Virus record (IMG/VR): IMGVR_UViG_3300021185_001142
Span: 1-49,516 of that record
Length of the DNA: 49,516 bases
Direction: 5' to 3' (one strand)
From: a virus
The position numbers and the translations under genes are program-made. Below, piece after piece: positions 27,796 to 37,275 of the stretch; position 1 is the stretch's first letter, and every line of letters begins with the position of its first letter. The notes under the pieces were generated by a model. The model searched no databases. It had not been told where the DNA came from and saw only the letters and a list, made by a program, of their open reading frames with translations.

Positions 27796-28767
27796 ATGAC
27801 AAAACTTAGAATTACATTTTCTAAAAACTATGCAGAGTTGCCGTTAAGAGGTGAACACAATGCACGTATTCCGGATCCGGATATTGATGATACGTTTGTG
27901 CTTGAATGGGATTTGATGTCTAACTGTTCGACCACATCTAAGTTTATATCGTTGATGCAAGAGACATACAGAATTGAAGAAAATGGTGTAAAGATTAATT
28001 ATAATTTTTACCCATCAGTGTCTCCTGAACAGTTTATGCTTATGAAGAAGCGTATGAATTTTGTAGTTAAAAAGATTGCAGAGATAGAAGGGATACCAGC
28101 GGCGGACCCTTCATTAAAATTAAAAACAGATTCTACAGACATAGAAATAGACAAACTAAATGCATTACATTTATATTTTGAAGATGTGTCTAATGATCCT
28201 GTAATAACTAAAAGGGAAGATTACACCGCCGGCGATATATACAAATACCTAGAAGAAATTAACCAATTAGTTCACTCAATGGAAGATTGGAAATACCAAG
28301 ATTGGGATGAATTTTTTGGAACATGCAGACTAGCTCCTAGACGCGGCGCTATGGCTTCTGAATTGACAGTACCACTAGATGCAGAAGACTATAAGAAGTT
28401 TACATGCGAAGCGTGGTATGGGGATTTAATGCTAGACTATTTTAGAGTTGGAAAAGATTTAGATGCATGTAGGTCAACAAATGATACTGCATTAGTAAAA
28501 AATAAAGGACTGGCTCAGCAAAATACAGTACACACCTGTTTCTCATTTCAGTTTCATAATTTTTTAGATGGAACACAAACAGGGTGGTTAGGTATTGATG
28601 ACTGGATTAAAAATAATAACCTAGAGAAGTACTATGATTTTACTGCACCCGAATTTACTAATGGAAGAGTATGTTTAGGTAAATTAAATATGCAAGGTAA
28701 AACAAGAGAAGAAATTACATCTGAAATGATGAAAGCTACAAGTATATTAAATGTGGAATTAGCATGA
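27796..28767 (+). CDS. orphan protein within the radical SAM series
   Basis: A 323-residue protein without a recognisable family. The start (MTKLRITF) is chosen one base after the previous stop. No signal peptide or membrane segment is visible. Notable segments are LEWDLMSNCSTTSKFISLM, a helical middle (about 85-190), and an aromatic-rich C-terminal half with scattered Cys. It has no CxxxCxxC motif. Being embedded between radical SAM genes and in the same transcript, it could be a partner protein or substrate carrier, but that is context only. Confidence 0.65.
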   Translation: MTKLRITFSKNYAELPLRGEHNARIPDPDIDDTFVLEWDLMSNCSTTSKFISLMQETYRIEENGVKINYNFYPSVSPEQFMLMKKRMNFVVKKIAEIEGIPAADPSLKLKTDSTDIEIDKLNALHLYFEDVSNDPVITKREDYTAGDIYKYLEEINQLVHSMEDWKYQDWDEFFGTCRLAPRRGAMASELTVPLDAEDYKKFTCEAWYGDLMLDYFRVGKDLDACRSTNDTALVKNKGLAQQNTVHTCFSFQFHNFLDGTQTGWLGIDDWIKNNNLEKYYDFTAPEFTNGRVCLGKLNMQGKTREEITSEMMKATSILNVELA

Positions 28768-28795
28768 CAAATATTAAACAATTAGGATAGATATT

Positions 28796-29983
28796 ATGAG
28801 TGAAACTTTTTGCCCATTATTATTTCAACATCTTGCTACGCATCCGCATGGAGGCGTGACACATTGTTGTGTTGCAGACCATCGTAATTCATTGAGTAGT
28901 TCACGTGATGGTGATAGATTTTATAATCTTAATCGTGACACTGTATTCGATACTATGAATAGCGAAAGCTATAGGAAAGCAAGATTAGAAGTACTAGATG
29001 GCAAAAAACCTAAAGCATGTATGCGTTGTTATTCAGAAGAAGCTAAAGGTATGGCTTCTAAAAGATTAGAAGAAATAAAGAACTATCCTGAGTATACTGT
29101 GGGAGTTGCTAGGGACGCCACTGAGAGCGACGGCTCAATGAAAGACGTTCAGCTTGAGTTCGTTGAGTTAAGATTAGGTAATGTTTGCAATGTTGCGTGT
29201 CGTACTTGTAATCCTGCTTCTAGTAGCAAATGGCGAAATGATTATGATAAATTACAAAAGAAAACGACATTTACTCTTACTACATATGATACAATGGAAG
29301 GATTCAGATGGCCTGAACGTGAAGGATTTTGGGATGACTTGTTACAACATTGTGATAACGTAAAGACATTCTACATCAATGGTGGTGAACCAACACTTAT
29401 TAAAGAACATTTTAGATTTTTAGAAAGACTAGTAGAGTTAGGCAAGACTGACATTAAACTGTGGTATAACATAAACATGACAAACATGAATGATAAAGTC
29501 ATAGACTTGTGGAAAAAGTTTGACCATGTAAAAGTAAGTTGCAGTATAGATGATTTGGGTGATAGAAATCATTATATAAGATACCCTACAAAATGGAATG
29601 ATGTTGAAAAGAACTTCTTAAGATTAAAGAAAGAAGGCTTTGAGATTGATGTAACACAGACTGTATCATGGATGAACTATAGCACTCTAGGTGATTTTTA
29701 TAACTTCTTCCATAGAGAACATGGGGTATGGGTTCATCATAATTATGTATATGATCCTGATATATTATCTCCAGCAGTATTGCCCAAAGCAATGCGTGAT
29801 GCGATACATAATAAGTTTTCTAATGTATTTGATGATTGGAAAATGCAAGAATTTAAGAAAATGTTTGGAGGACCAGACAACCCAGCCAAATGGGAAAAAG
29901 CAAAAGAGTATACTAGAAATCTTGATGAGATTAGAGAACAGAATATACTAGACTTCTTACCGGAGTTTGAAGGACATTTTTAA
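28796..29983 (+). CDS. radical SAM protein with N-terminal twitch-type Cys region (5 of 7)
   Basis: A 395-residue protein, the shortest of the N-twitch group. Auxiliary cysteines: Cys6, Cys24/25, Cys75, Cys78 (CMRC). Radical SAM motif: Cys131, Cys135, Cys138 (CNVACRTC); INGGEPTL is the SAM-binding motif. The arrangement matches the proteins at 21390, 22948 and 26400, but the sequence is clearly the most divergent of the four. The start is supported by TTAGGATAG a few bases upstream. It ends in a one-base overlap with the next gene. Confidence 0.84.
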   Translation: MSETFCPLLFQHLATHPHGGVTHCCVADHRNSLSSSRDGDRFYNLNRDTVFDTMNSESYRKARLEVLDGKKPKACMRCYSEEAKGMASKRLEEIKNYPEYTVGVARDATESDGSMKDVQLEFVELRLGNVCNVACRTCNPASSSKWRNDYDKLQKKTTFTLTTYDTMEGFRWPEREGFWDDLLQHCDNVKTFYINGGEPTLIKEHFRFLERLVELGKTDIKLWYNINMTNMNDKVIDLWKKFDHVKVSCSIDDLGDRNHYIRYPTKWNDVEKNFLRLKKEGFEIDVTQTVSWMNYSTLGDFYNFFHREHGVWVHHNYVYDPDILSPAVLPKAMRDAIHNKFSNVFDDWKMQEFKKMFGGPDNPAKWEKAKEYTRNLDEIREQNILDFLPEFEGHF

Positions 29984-31179
29984 TGTATAGATATGATTTA
30001 ATAAAAAATATACATTTAGAAGTAAGCAGTCTGTGTAATGCAGAATGTTCTATATGCAATCGGCGTGTGAACGGTGGACCAAAGAACCCAACAATGATTG
30101 AAAGATTTATTAGTTTAAAAGAATACAAAGAGTGGTTTGATGCTGACCTAATAAAACAGTTAGAGTCGATAACTTTGTGTGGCAACTACGGCGATCCAAT
30201 GACCAATCCAGAGTTAATTCCAATAATGAGATATACAAAAGAATTAAATCCGGATATTACTTTTCATATGAATACAAACGCCAGCGGCAGAGATAAACAG
30301 TTTTGGACAGACTTAGCAGATGTTATAGGAAAATCAGGAAATGTTGTTTTCAGTGTTGACGGATTAGAAGATACAAACCATATATACAGAAAAGGTACAA
30401 ACTGGAAAAAAATAATGAATGCTATGGAATGGTTTACTGCGGAGAACAAATCACATGCAGTATGGGAATTCTTAGTATTCAAACACAATCAACACCAGAT
30501 ACAAGAAGCAAGATTACTTTCTGAGAGTTTGGGCTTTACAAGTTTTCATGCCAAAAAAGCTATGGGATTTTCTGACAAACATGGTTTAGAAATGAAATCT
30601 CTTAAACATGATGGCACACTTGACTATTATATGCAGGCACCAGACGATGAATGGAGAAATGAAAAAGTAAAGAAAAAACAAATTGTTAGAAAACACGGTG
30701 CATCTCCGGCAGTAATTACTAAAAAAACATTATCATTTATGTTTGACCATACTCGTACTCCTGTTATCGATGAAGACCCAAAAGAACTAGAAGGATATGA
30801 TAATTGTAAAATCAACTGTACAGCAATACGTTGGTCTGGCAAAGACCTAAGAAGTATATTCGTTGCGTCAACTGGATTAGTATTCCCTTGTTGTTTTACA
30901 GCAAGTAAATATTATGGAGTAGGGGTATTTGAAACGTTGCAACTGAGAAATTTTATAAAAGAATATGGTGAAGAAACAATAGACCTATCAAAAGGCAATA
31001 CAGTAAAAAGCATTACAGATAGTGAACTATTTCAAATTGGATACAATAAAAGTTGGCTTAAGTCTACAACCGAATTAGGAAAGCTATTGACATGTAGTAA
31101 ATTTTGTGGATCAAATGTAAACACTGAAATTCTTAGCACGAAAAAAAGTGTACAGAGAAGCGGAGAATACAATGTATAA
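29983..31179 (+). CDS. radical SAM protein with C-terminal SPASM/twitch-like region (6 of 7)
   Basis: A 398-residue paralogue of the proteins at 25228 and 31172. CNAECSIC is Cys18, Cys22, Cys25; LCGNYGDPMTNPEL replaces the GGE motif; DGLEDTNHIYRKGTNW and FLVFKHNQHQIQEA are near-identical among the three. C-terminal cysteines follow INC, FPCC and CSKFCG. These features suggest auxiliary cluster binding and chemistry on a peptide or small-molecule substrate, as in SPASM enzymes. TAATG links it to the gene before, and eight bases overlap the gene after. Confidence 0.84.
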   Translation: MYRYDLIKNIHLEVSSLCNAECSICNRRVNGGPKNPTMIERFISLKEYKEWFDADLIKQLESITLCGNYGDPMTNPELIPIMRYTKELNPDITFHMNTNASGRDKQFWTDLADVIGKSGNVVFSVDGLEDTNHIYRKGTNWKKIMNAMEWFTAENKSHAVWEFLVFKHNQHQIQEARLLSESLGFTSFHAKKAMGFSDKHGLEMKSLKHDGTLDYYMQAPDDEWRNEKVKKKQIVRKHGASPAVITKKTLSFMFDHTRTPVIDEDPKELEGYDNCKINCTAIRWSGKDLRSIFVASTGLVFPCCFTASKYYGVGVFETLQLRNFIKEYGEETIDLSKGNTVKSITDSELFQIGYNKSWLKSTTELGKLLTCSKFCGSNVNTEILSTKKSVQRSGEYNV

Positions 31180-32401
31180 GCATGATGAAATACTTCATTT
31201 AGATTTTGAAAGTAGTAGCCTGTGCAATGCTCTCTGTCCTGTATGCAACCGCAGAGAACAGGGTGGGAAAAAGAACCCAAGATACAAAGAGACTTATATT
31301 TCATTAGAACAATTTAAGAAGTATTTTAGTGTAAAATTCTTAACACAGTTATATGGCATGTCTTTGTGTGGTAACTACGGTGACGCTATGACTAATCCAG
31401 AACTAATTGATATTCTAAAGTATACAAAATCTATAAATCCTAATATTAGAATTACAATGAATTCAAATGCTAGTGGTCGTAACGCAACCTTCTGGTACGA
31501 ATTAGGACAGATAATCGGAACTAATGGACACATGACATTTAGTGTTGATGGACTTGAGGATACAAATTGGATATATCGTAGAGGAACTCATTGGAATAAA
31601 ATTATGACTGCTATGGAAAACTATATCGCTGGTGGTGGCCATGCTAGATGGGAATTCTTAGTATTCAAACATAATCAGCATCAAATAGAAGAGGCAAAGA
31701 TATTAGCAAAAAAAATAGGCATACAAGATTTCTTTTCAAAGAAAGCATTGGGATTTGTTGACAGTGTGGTCGAAGGAAATGCACAATCATCTTTGGCAGT
31801 ATTTAATGAAAGCGGAACAAAGGACTATGAATTGCATCCTCCATCTGATGGTAACTCTAATGAAATCATTAATAAATATATTAAACAATCATCATTTAAA
31901 CGAATCGACGGCGAAGACACAGACAGTCCAGAAAAGATTTTACAAACAATTCGATTTGCTAAAACAAACCCATCGGGTGAGTATACACACAAATATGAAT
32001 TAGATGAAAACAGACCACTAACTGAACACGAAAAGAAGTTAGGAAATACAAGAATAGATTGTATGGTTATCAAGCCTAAAAGTATTTTCGTGTCTAGTGA
32101 AGGATTAGTTTTCCCATGTTGTATGACTGCTAGTAAACTATATGCATTCCCAGATGAGGAAACTGTGCAGTTACAAAAATTTATAGATGACTTTGGTAAG
32201 GAAAGAATAAGTTTAGAACATACTAAACTAGAAGACATAATTAATGGTCCAATGTTTCAAACGCACTGGCCTGATAATTGGAAAGATAATAATATCAATA
32301 ATAAAAGATTGAGAACGTGTTCAATCTTTTGTGGTAAAGATACTAATCAAGAATTCAATGCAACCATGAAAAGTATTAAGAAGAAAGAAAGCTATGCATA
32401 G
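31172..32401 (+). CDS. radical SAM protein with C-terminal SPASM/twitch-like region (7 of 7)
   Basis: A 409-residue third member of the SPASM-like trio. CNALCPVC is Cys18, Cys22, Cys25. The start (MYKHDE) is supported by GGAG upstream and by the shared N-terminal length. CGNYGDAMTNPEL, DGLEDTNWIYRRGTHW and FLVFKHNQHQIEEA are conserved; C-terminal cysteines are in IDC, FPCC and CSIFCG. It is closer to the 25228 copy than to its direct neighbour in several motifs (RREQGGKKNP against RREQGGEKNP), so the copies may not have arisen by simple adjacent duplication. Confidence 0.84.
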   Translation: MYKHDEILHLDFESSSLCNALCPVCNRREQGGKKNPRYKETYISLEQFKKYFSVKFLTQLYGMSLCGNYGDAMTNPELIDILKYTKSINPNIRITMNSNASGRNATFWYELGQIIGTNGHMTFSVDGLEDTNWIYRRGTHWNKIMTAMENYIAGGGHARWEFLVFKHNQHQIEEAKILAKKIGIQDFFSKKALGFVDSVVEGNAQSSLAVFNESGTKDYELHPPSDGNSNEIINKYIKQSSFKRIDGEDTDSPEKILQTIRFAKTNPSGEYTHKYELDENRPLTEHEKKLGNTRIDCMVIKPKSIFVSSEGLVFPCCMTASKLYAFPDEETVQLQKFIDDFGKERISLEHTKLEDIINGPMFQTHWPDNWKDNNINNKRLRTCSIFCGKDTNQEFNATMKSIKKKESYA

Positions 32402-35036
32402 AATGTTTTACAATAAGTGGACAACTGTCCGTTCTGATAGAATTCAACAGATACACACAGAGCCACAACACTATGACCTATATCAAAACTTTGTTGATGA
32501 GTTACACCCTGACGTAAGATTTGAAAAGTATTATTTTATTTCTCCATGGATTGCATGTATGTGGGCAGAGGAGCATGGCAACTATCTTACGCACACAGAT
32601 AATCTAATTGAAGATGTTATCAAAGACAAATCTATAACGAAAGATTTAGAAGATGGGATTGCTTGTATTGTATTTGATATGGGTGCAGAATTTATACCAC
32701 TGGACTATTATTATAAAATAGATAAATTTTATTCTAATAAAAAGAATCACAAAAATGTTAAGTATTGGACTATGTTTGAAAACTCTGCAAAGCTAATAAA
32801 AGATGGCACAGTTCAATGTATTACAGTTTCCACAAGTACTTTGAGGTTTGCTGATTATGAAAAGGGAAAAATAAAAACAGATACATCACATTATAAAGAT
32901 ATATCAAAGAAACATTTACTGTTTCTTAATAAAAGAATTAGACCTCATCGTCTTGATGTCCTTGCCAAGTTTATTGAGAAAGATTGCAACTTGCATAAAA
33001 ATTCCTACTTTAGTTTACTAGGTGAAGAATTTGATGGAGATAAAAATAATCCGTTATATCTAGGAGACGTTGCGGCTATCAAAAATTGTAATAGTACAAA
33101 AGACATACATGAAGAAATAGTTAATAGATATTTAGGTAATAAATTACCATATAGTATAGAAACCGGAAGAGACGATTGGTTATCAGGATCGAACCTTAAT
33201 AGAATAGAAGAACTAGAAATATACAGAAGAAGGACATATGTAGAAGTAATTACAGAGTTTACTGCTAGTGATGAGTTTGTTTCATTAAGTGAAAAAATTT
33301 CACAGGCGATAATATCGCACCAGCCATTTATTATAGTAGGAGATAAAGGATATCTTGCACAACTAAAAAATCTTGGGTTCAAAACATTTGATACTTTTTG
33401 GGACGAGAAATATGATGAGTTGCCTTACAATGAACGAATAGAAGAAATCTCAAATGTAGTTAAAGGCATTGTTGACAATGTACAGATAATTCGCGGTAAG
33501 ACAGAGTTTACATATTCTAAGAAAATGCAAGAGGTGTTAGATTTTAATTATCATCATTATAAAAATCAATATGCTCCTAGAGTATACAACGATGCATTTC
33601 AAAGTATTAGTGTAGGAGATTATGTTCCGCAAATACAAATTGATCCAACAGATGCACACGGACGAAATGTGTTTGATGATGACTCACGTATGAGAGGATA
33701 TGTTTGGTATAATGAAAATACTAATACACTAATTCAACCAATATCAGGATGCTTAGAAAATGAGATAGAAGAAATCATTGCACCTAATTTGGGATATAGA
33801 TTGCGTAGAAGGGATGAGTTGCCAGATATCTCTAATATTCCAGCAATTATATTTACCAGAAGACCTGACAAGAGACTATCTGCATATTTGAAAAAAACAG
33901 GTAAGAAACTAGAAGAAGTCAAATTACTATCACAATCTGCATATCATTATGAATTAAATTGCAAATGTGTAATTGATATAGATAATATGAGTGGTACTGG
34001 TAATTATAAAAGAACATTAGATTGGATTGAAGATTTTGGACAGCGTGATATTGCCAGACGCATTTGCGAGTTGTTAGAGACAGTTGAAGTAAAGACTCCT
34101 GCTAAGTTGACTAAAAAGCAAATGAAATATTGCGATGAGAATTACGAATGGGATTGGCATATGTATAATGAGTGGGGTTCTTGGCGTTTTAGAAAACCAC
34201 ACAATATATCCAGAATTGGGGTTGAATTCGGAAAGTACATTGATACTTTTACTGATGTATATAAAAAAGAATTCAAAAAGATAACAAAAAATTCTGTATC
34301 TCATAGAGAGTATTTCAAAGGCTCGTTAGTTCCGGGTTATTGGGCTAACCATTCTATGATACTTGATAACATCGGACTTAACTATGCACCAAAAGATATT
34401 AAGATACTTGATGTGGGCACTCACTTTGGTTTTATGCCACACTTTCTAAAAAGCCAAGGTTATACCAATGTACATTCGACCAATTCATATAAAGAAGCAG
34501 GTGATTCGATAGATGAACTTAAAGAGATTTGGAAGACGTTGGATATTAAACCTCCAGCAGATGTACACATTTATCCATGTAGAGACTTTGATTTGTTGAA
34601 TAATATTAATAATTGTTACGGAAAAGACTTTAATCCTAACGAGAAATATGATATAATATTAATTAACATGTCAAATATATTTTGGAAAACTGATAAAATA
34701 ATTAGACTACATGATGGAAATCTGTCACAGTCTTGGGAAATACGTGATAAGAACGATAGCCCAAATACTTTCTTTGCACCGTATGAAAGCCACGATATCA
34801 TGTCATTTATAGAATGCATTAAGAAATTCCTTAACATGGGAGGCATAGCAGTAGTTCAACCTTACCCATGGGCTTACACAGATTTCGAAGGCTTTGTGGA
34901 AGAAAAGAATTTACTGATGCATTGGCAAAATCCTCATAGAGGACATGAGGCACCAAAGTCAACTGCACATTCTCCCAACGCATCTGTTAATGATTATTTT
35001 ATTGTACAAAAGGAGATAACAGATGGACGAGATTAA
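32394..35036 (+). CDS. glycosyltransferase-like / SAM-methyltransferase fusion
   Basis: An 880-residue multidomain protein. Residues about 170-350 (HLLFLNKRIRPHRLDVLAKF, later RRRTYVEVITEFTASDEF and IVGDKGYLAQLKNLGFKTF) follow the pattern of GT-B, fucosyltransferase-like enzymes found in marine phages and bacteria. Residues about 640-870 are a class I methyltransferase: motif I ILDVGTHFGFMPHFL near 670, an acidic YDIILINMSNIF strand, and GGIAVVQPYPW. The middle (about 420-630) is unassigned; FTRRPDKRLSAYL there loosely recalls a sulfotransferase phosphate-binding motif, but this is weak. A single chain could both attach and methylate a sugar. It overlaps both neighbours. Confidence 0.6.
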   Translation: MHRMFYNKWTTVRSDRIQQIHTEPQHYDLYQNFVDELHPDVRFEKYYFISPWIACMWAEEHGNYLTHTDNLIEDVIKDKSITKDLEDGIACIVFDMGAEFIPLDYYYKIDKFYSNKKNHKNVKYWTMFENSAKLIKDGTVQCITVSTSTLRFADYEKGKIKTDTSHYKDISKKHLLFLNKRIRPHRLDVLAKFIEKDCNLHKNSYFSLLGEEFDGDKNNPLYLGDVAAIKNCNSTKDIHEEIVNRYLGNKLPYSIETGRDDWLSGSNLNRIEELEIYRRRTYVEVITEFTASDEFVSLSEKISQAIISHQPFIIVGDKGYLAQLKNLGFKTFDTFWDEKYDELPYNERIEEISNVVKGIVDNVQIIRGKTEFTYSKKMQEVLDFNYHHYKNQYAPRVYNDAFQSISVGDYVPQIQIDPTDAHGRNVFDDDSRMRGYVWYNENTNTLIQPISGCLENEIEEIIAPNLGYRLRRRDELPDISNIPAIIFTRRPDKRLSAYLKKTGKKLEEVKLLSQSAYHYELNCKCVIDIDNMSGTGNYKRTLDWIEDFGQRDIARRICELLETVEVKTPAKLTKKQMKYCDENYEWDWHMYNEWGSWRFRKPHNISRIGVEFGKYIDTFTDVYKKEFKKITKNSVSHREYFKGSLVPGYWANHSMILDNIGLNYAPKDIKILDVGTHFGFMPHFLKSQGYTNVHSTNSYKEAGDSIDELKEIWKTLDIKPPADVHIYPCRDFDLLNNINNCYGKDFNPNEKYDIILINMSNIFWKTDKIIRLHDGNLSQSWEIRDKNDSPNTFFAPYESHDIMSFIECIKKFLNMGGIAVVQPYPWAYTDFEGFVEEKNLLMHWQNPHRGHEAPKSTAHSPNASVNDYFIVQKEITDGRD

Positions 35037-35409
35037 AGAAGAAATAACAAATCAATTTGAGCATAGCCAGATGACCAAGGCAGGAAAACTTGCTATGGAA
35101 CTAGGTGCAGAAAAGAAAAGATTAAAAAAAGAATTAGCAGAACTACAGACAGAAGTAGAAGACTTAACTCCTACTACGCCAGTCGGAACAGTTGACTGGT
35201 ATATCAAATGGGCGGCCATGGCATTGGCAGTGTCTGGTGTATTTCTAATGAGTGCGGGACTAATATTTTGGGGACAAGTTGCATATATTATTAGTAGCAT
35301 AGGATGGGTAGCAGTAGGTATGGCATGGGGAGATAGAGCGATTATGATAGGTAGTGCTATCACTGGTACCGCAGTTATGATGAATTTCGTGCAGGGATAT
35401 ATAGTATGA
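35023..35409 (+). CDS. small membrane protein (DUF6552-like)
   Basis: A 128-residue protein with a charged, coiled-coil-prone N-terminus (about 1-45) and three hydrophobic helices (roughly 60-80, 84-104, 107-125). WYIKWAAMAL followed by GWVAVGMAWGDRAIMIGSA is a pattern shared by small membrane proteins of marine T4-like phages that I associate with DUF6552. Function is unknown. AAGGAG lies eight bases before the ATG. It is the only clearly membrane-embedded product of the cluster, so it might anchor or export the modified product at the inner membrane (inference). Confidence 0.7.
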   Translation: MDEIKEEITNQFEHSQMTKAGKLAMELGAEKKRLKKELAELQTEVEDLTPTTPVGTVDWYIKWAAMALAVSGVFLMSAGLIFWGQVAYIISSIGWVAVGMAWGDRAIMIGSAITGTAVMMNFVQGYIV

Positions 35410-36296
35410 AATATTATATAGCAGGAGACAGAGGACTTGTCGGTACTTGGTATAAGAAACTTATAACTGATGCAGATGGAGGTAACACCCAGACTGCAAA
35501 TTATAGTTCACGCATATCTACTAAACAAGATATACAAATGCGAAAGCCCACACACGTAATTATAAATGCGGCTACTGTTGGTGGCCTGCAAGAAGACTTA
35601 GACAAGAGTTTTGAATTAATGATTAAGAACTTAACAATTCAAAATAACTTATTTGAAGCATGTCGTTTCGCAAGAACAGACAGAGTACTACTACAAGGAA
35701 GCACATGTAGTTATCCAGAGATTGGCGAACAACCCTATAATGAAACTCAGTTACTACAAGGCGAACCTTTCGCTACATACTTTCCTACTGCATTACCTAA
35801 ACTCATGGGTATGTATCAATGTAGAGCAAGTAATGAAAAGTACAATACTAATTGGCGTACAGCAATAAACACAAATATGTTCGGACCGCATGATAGGACA
35901 GGAGAACATGCACACGTAATAGGTGCGTTGATGCAAAAGTTTGTAGACGCATGTAAAAGCAATGCAGACAGTATTGAGATATGGGGTTCTGGAAATCAAA
36001 GTAGAGATATACTTTACATTGAAGACGCAGTTGCGGCCATGGATATAATATTAAATAATGACAAGTATGATACAGTCAACGTAGCAAGTGGCTATGAAAT
36101 TTCTATCAGAGAAATAGCTGAACTATTAATTAAAGTCAGTGGTTACAAAGGTAATCTTTGGTTCAATACGGATAGACCTGAAGGAATTAAGAATAGAGCG
36201 ATAGATAATTCTCGCTTAAAGGAATTAGGTTGGAAGCCAGAGTATAGTATGGAAGAAGCATTTGCTAAAACATACAAGTGGTATTATGACTTATAA
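35406..36296 (+). CDS. GDP-L-fucose synthase-like NAD(P)-dependent epimerase/reductase
   Basis: A 296-residue short-chain dehydrogenase of the Fcl/WcaG type. GDRGLVG (7-13) is the nucleotide-binding loop, GSTCSYP (98-104) keeps the catalytic Ser and Cys, and NMFGPHD plus HVIGAL keep the substrate-side segments. Fcl converts GDP-4-keto-6-deoxymannose to GDP-L-fucose by epimerisation and reduction. The catalytic Tyr of the YxxxK pair is replaced: the segment reads TALPK, so Thr128 stands where Tyr136 of E. coli Fcl would be, with Lys132 retained. A Tyr lies three residues earlier (YFPT). The activity may be altered. No Gmd-type dehydratase is encoded in the window. Confidence 0.8.
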   Translation: MKYYIAGDRGLVGTWYKKLITDADGGNTQTANYSSRISTKQDIQMRKPTHVIINAATVGGLQEDLDKSFELMIKNLTIQNNLFEACRFARTDRVLLQGSTCSYPEIGEQPYNETQLLQGEPFATYFPTALPKLMGMYQCRASNEKYNTNWRTAINTNMFGPHDRTGEHAHVIGALMQKFVDACKSNADSIEIWGSGNQSRDILYIEDAVAAMDIILNNDKYDTVNVASGYEISIREIAELLIKVSGYKGNLWFNTDRPEGIKNRAIDNSRLKELGWKPEYSMEEAFAKTYKWYYDL

Positions 36297-37275
36297 TTAT
36301 CAGTCTCAAACAAAAACAGATATACCAATACAAAGTTTTGATAATGATTTTGTTTATACTGGTCCTAGTTGGGCTGTACAAAGTTATTCATCTCCATTAG
36401 GAGATAAAAGTGATGAGCCAAACATAAACATAGGTGATATGTTTGCAAAAGAATTTAAACATAGTCTAGGAACACACAACCATGCATGGTTGCCTAGACA
36501 TGGCAACAGTAATACAAAATGTGTACTAGAAATAAAAAAATGGCAAAAGAGAAAAGAGTATGGAGTTGAACCATTCAGTGGACCAGTAATATGGGTCTTG
36601 TGCGATCCGTTAGCTAGATTATATTTTGATCCTGAGACAGGCCAACAGACATGGCCATTATATAAGAAAGAAACAATACTTTATAAATCAATCACGTATA
36701 ATAAATTTATTGAAAACTTACTTTGCAGTAATGATTGGCTATCGTACAGACATCAACTATTACATATGGATTTAAAAGAAATGAATGAATTAAACATGCC
36801 TATAGGAATTATAGGATCTCATTCAGATATTACATATGTAGATGTTGAACCATATGAAAATCTTACAGTCATAGAACCTAGTTGGCAAAATGTATTATGT
36901 GAACATGCAGGCATTAAAGGCATGTCTCCTAATCTAGGCGCAGACTTTGTACATCAAACAATAAAAGCATACGCAAGTGAAGACGAAATTCATGCCTATA
37001 TAGAAAAACATAATATAGATAAATACAGATGGGCACTGAATGAAAAGGTTGGAAAACTCATGGCAATGTTAATGTCACAAGTTTTTGACCCTAAGATAAC
37101 GAAATTTGTTCATCCCAATGTTGTAGACTATGTACACGGTCAATATGATTGTTGGAAACAATTAGAAGAAAAACAATTATTTAACTGGGTACACCCAAGT
37201 ATTGAGGGCAATTTAGTTTTCTATGAGCATGTAAAATATAAGATGGAGAAATTTGTAAATGCTAACAAAAAATAG
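36286..37275 (+). CDS. SGNH-hydrolase-like protein
   Basis: A 329-residue protein. VYTGPSWAVQSYS near the N-terminus resembles block I of SGNH/GDSL hydrolases (Ser in a G-x-S context). PVIWVLCDPLARL resembles the strand before the block III Asn, and WVHPSIEGNLVF near the C-terminus resembles block V (His with a following GN). Such enzymes hydrolyse esters, often removing or moving O-acetyl groups on glycans. Support is weaker than for the two SGNH-like genes at 45927 and 47155. The start at 36286 (MTYNYQ) overlaps the previous stop. Confidence 0.5.
   Translation: MTYNYQSQTKTDIPIQSFDNDFVYTGPSWAVQSYSSPLGDKSDEPNINIGDMFAKEFKHSLGTHNHAWLPRHGNSNTKCVLEIKKWQKRKEYGVEPFSGPVIWVLCDPLARLYFDPETGQQTWPLYKKETILYKSITYNKFIENLLCSNDWLSYRHQLLHMDLKEMNELNMPIGIIGSHSDITYVDVEPYENLTVIEPSWQNVLCEHAGIKGMSPNLGADFVHQTIKAYASEDEIHAYIEKHNIDKYRWALNEKVGKLMAMLMSQVFDPKITKFVHPNVVDYVHGQYDCWKQLEEKQLFNWVHPSIEGNLVFYEHVKYKMEKFVNANKK

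Noticed and set aside
31825-32238. Minus-strand open frame of 137 codons inside a radical SAM gene
   Set aside because: A shadow of a gene with strong family motifs on the other strand; no independent signals.
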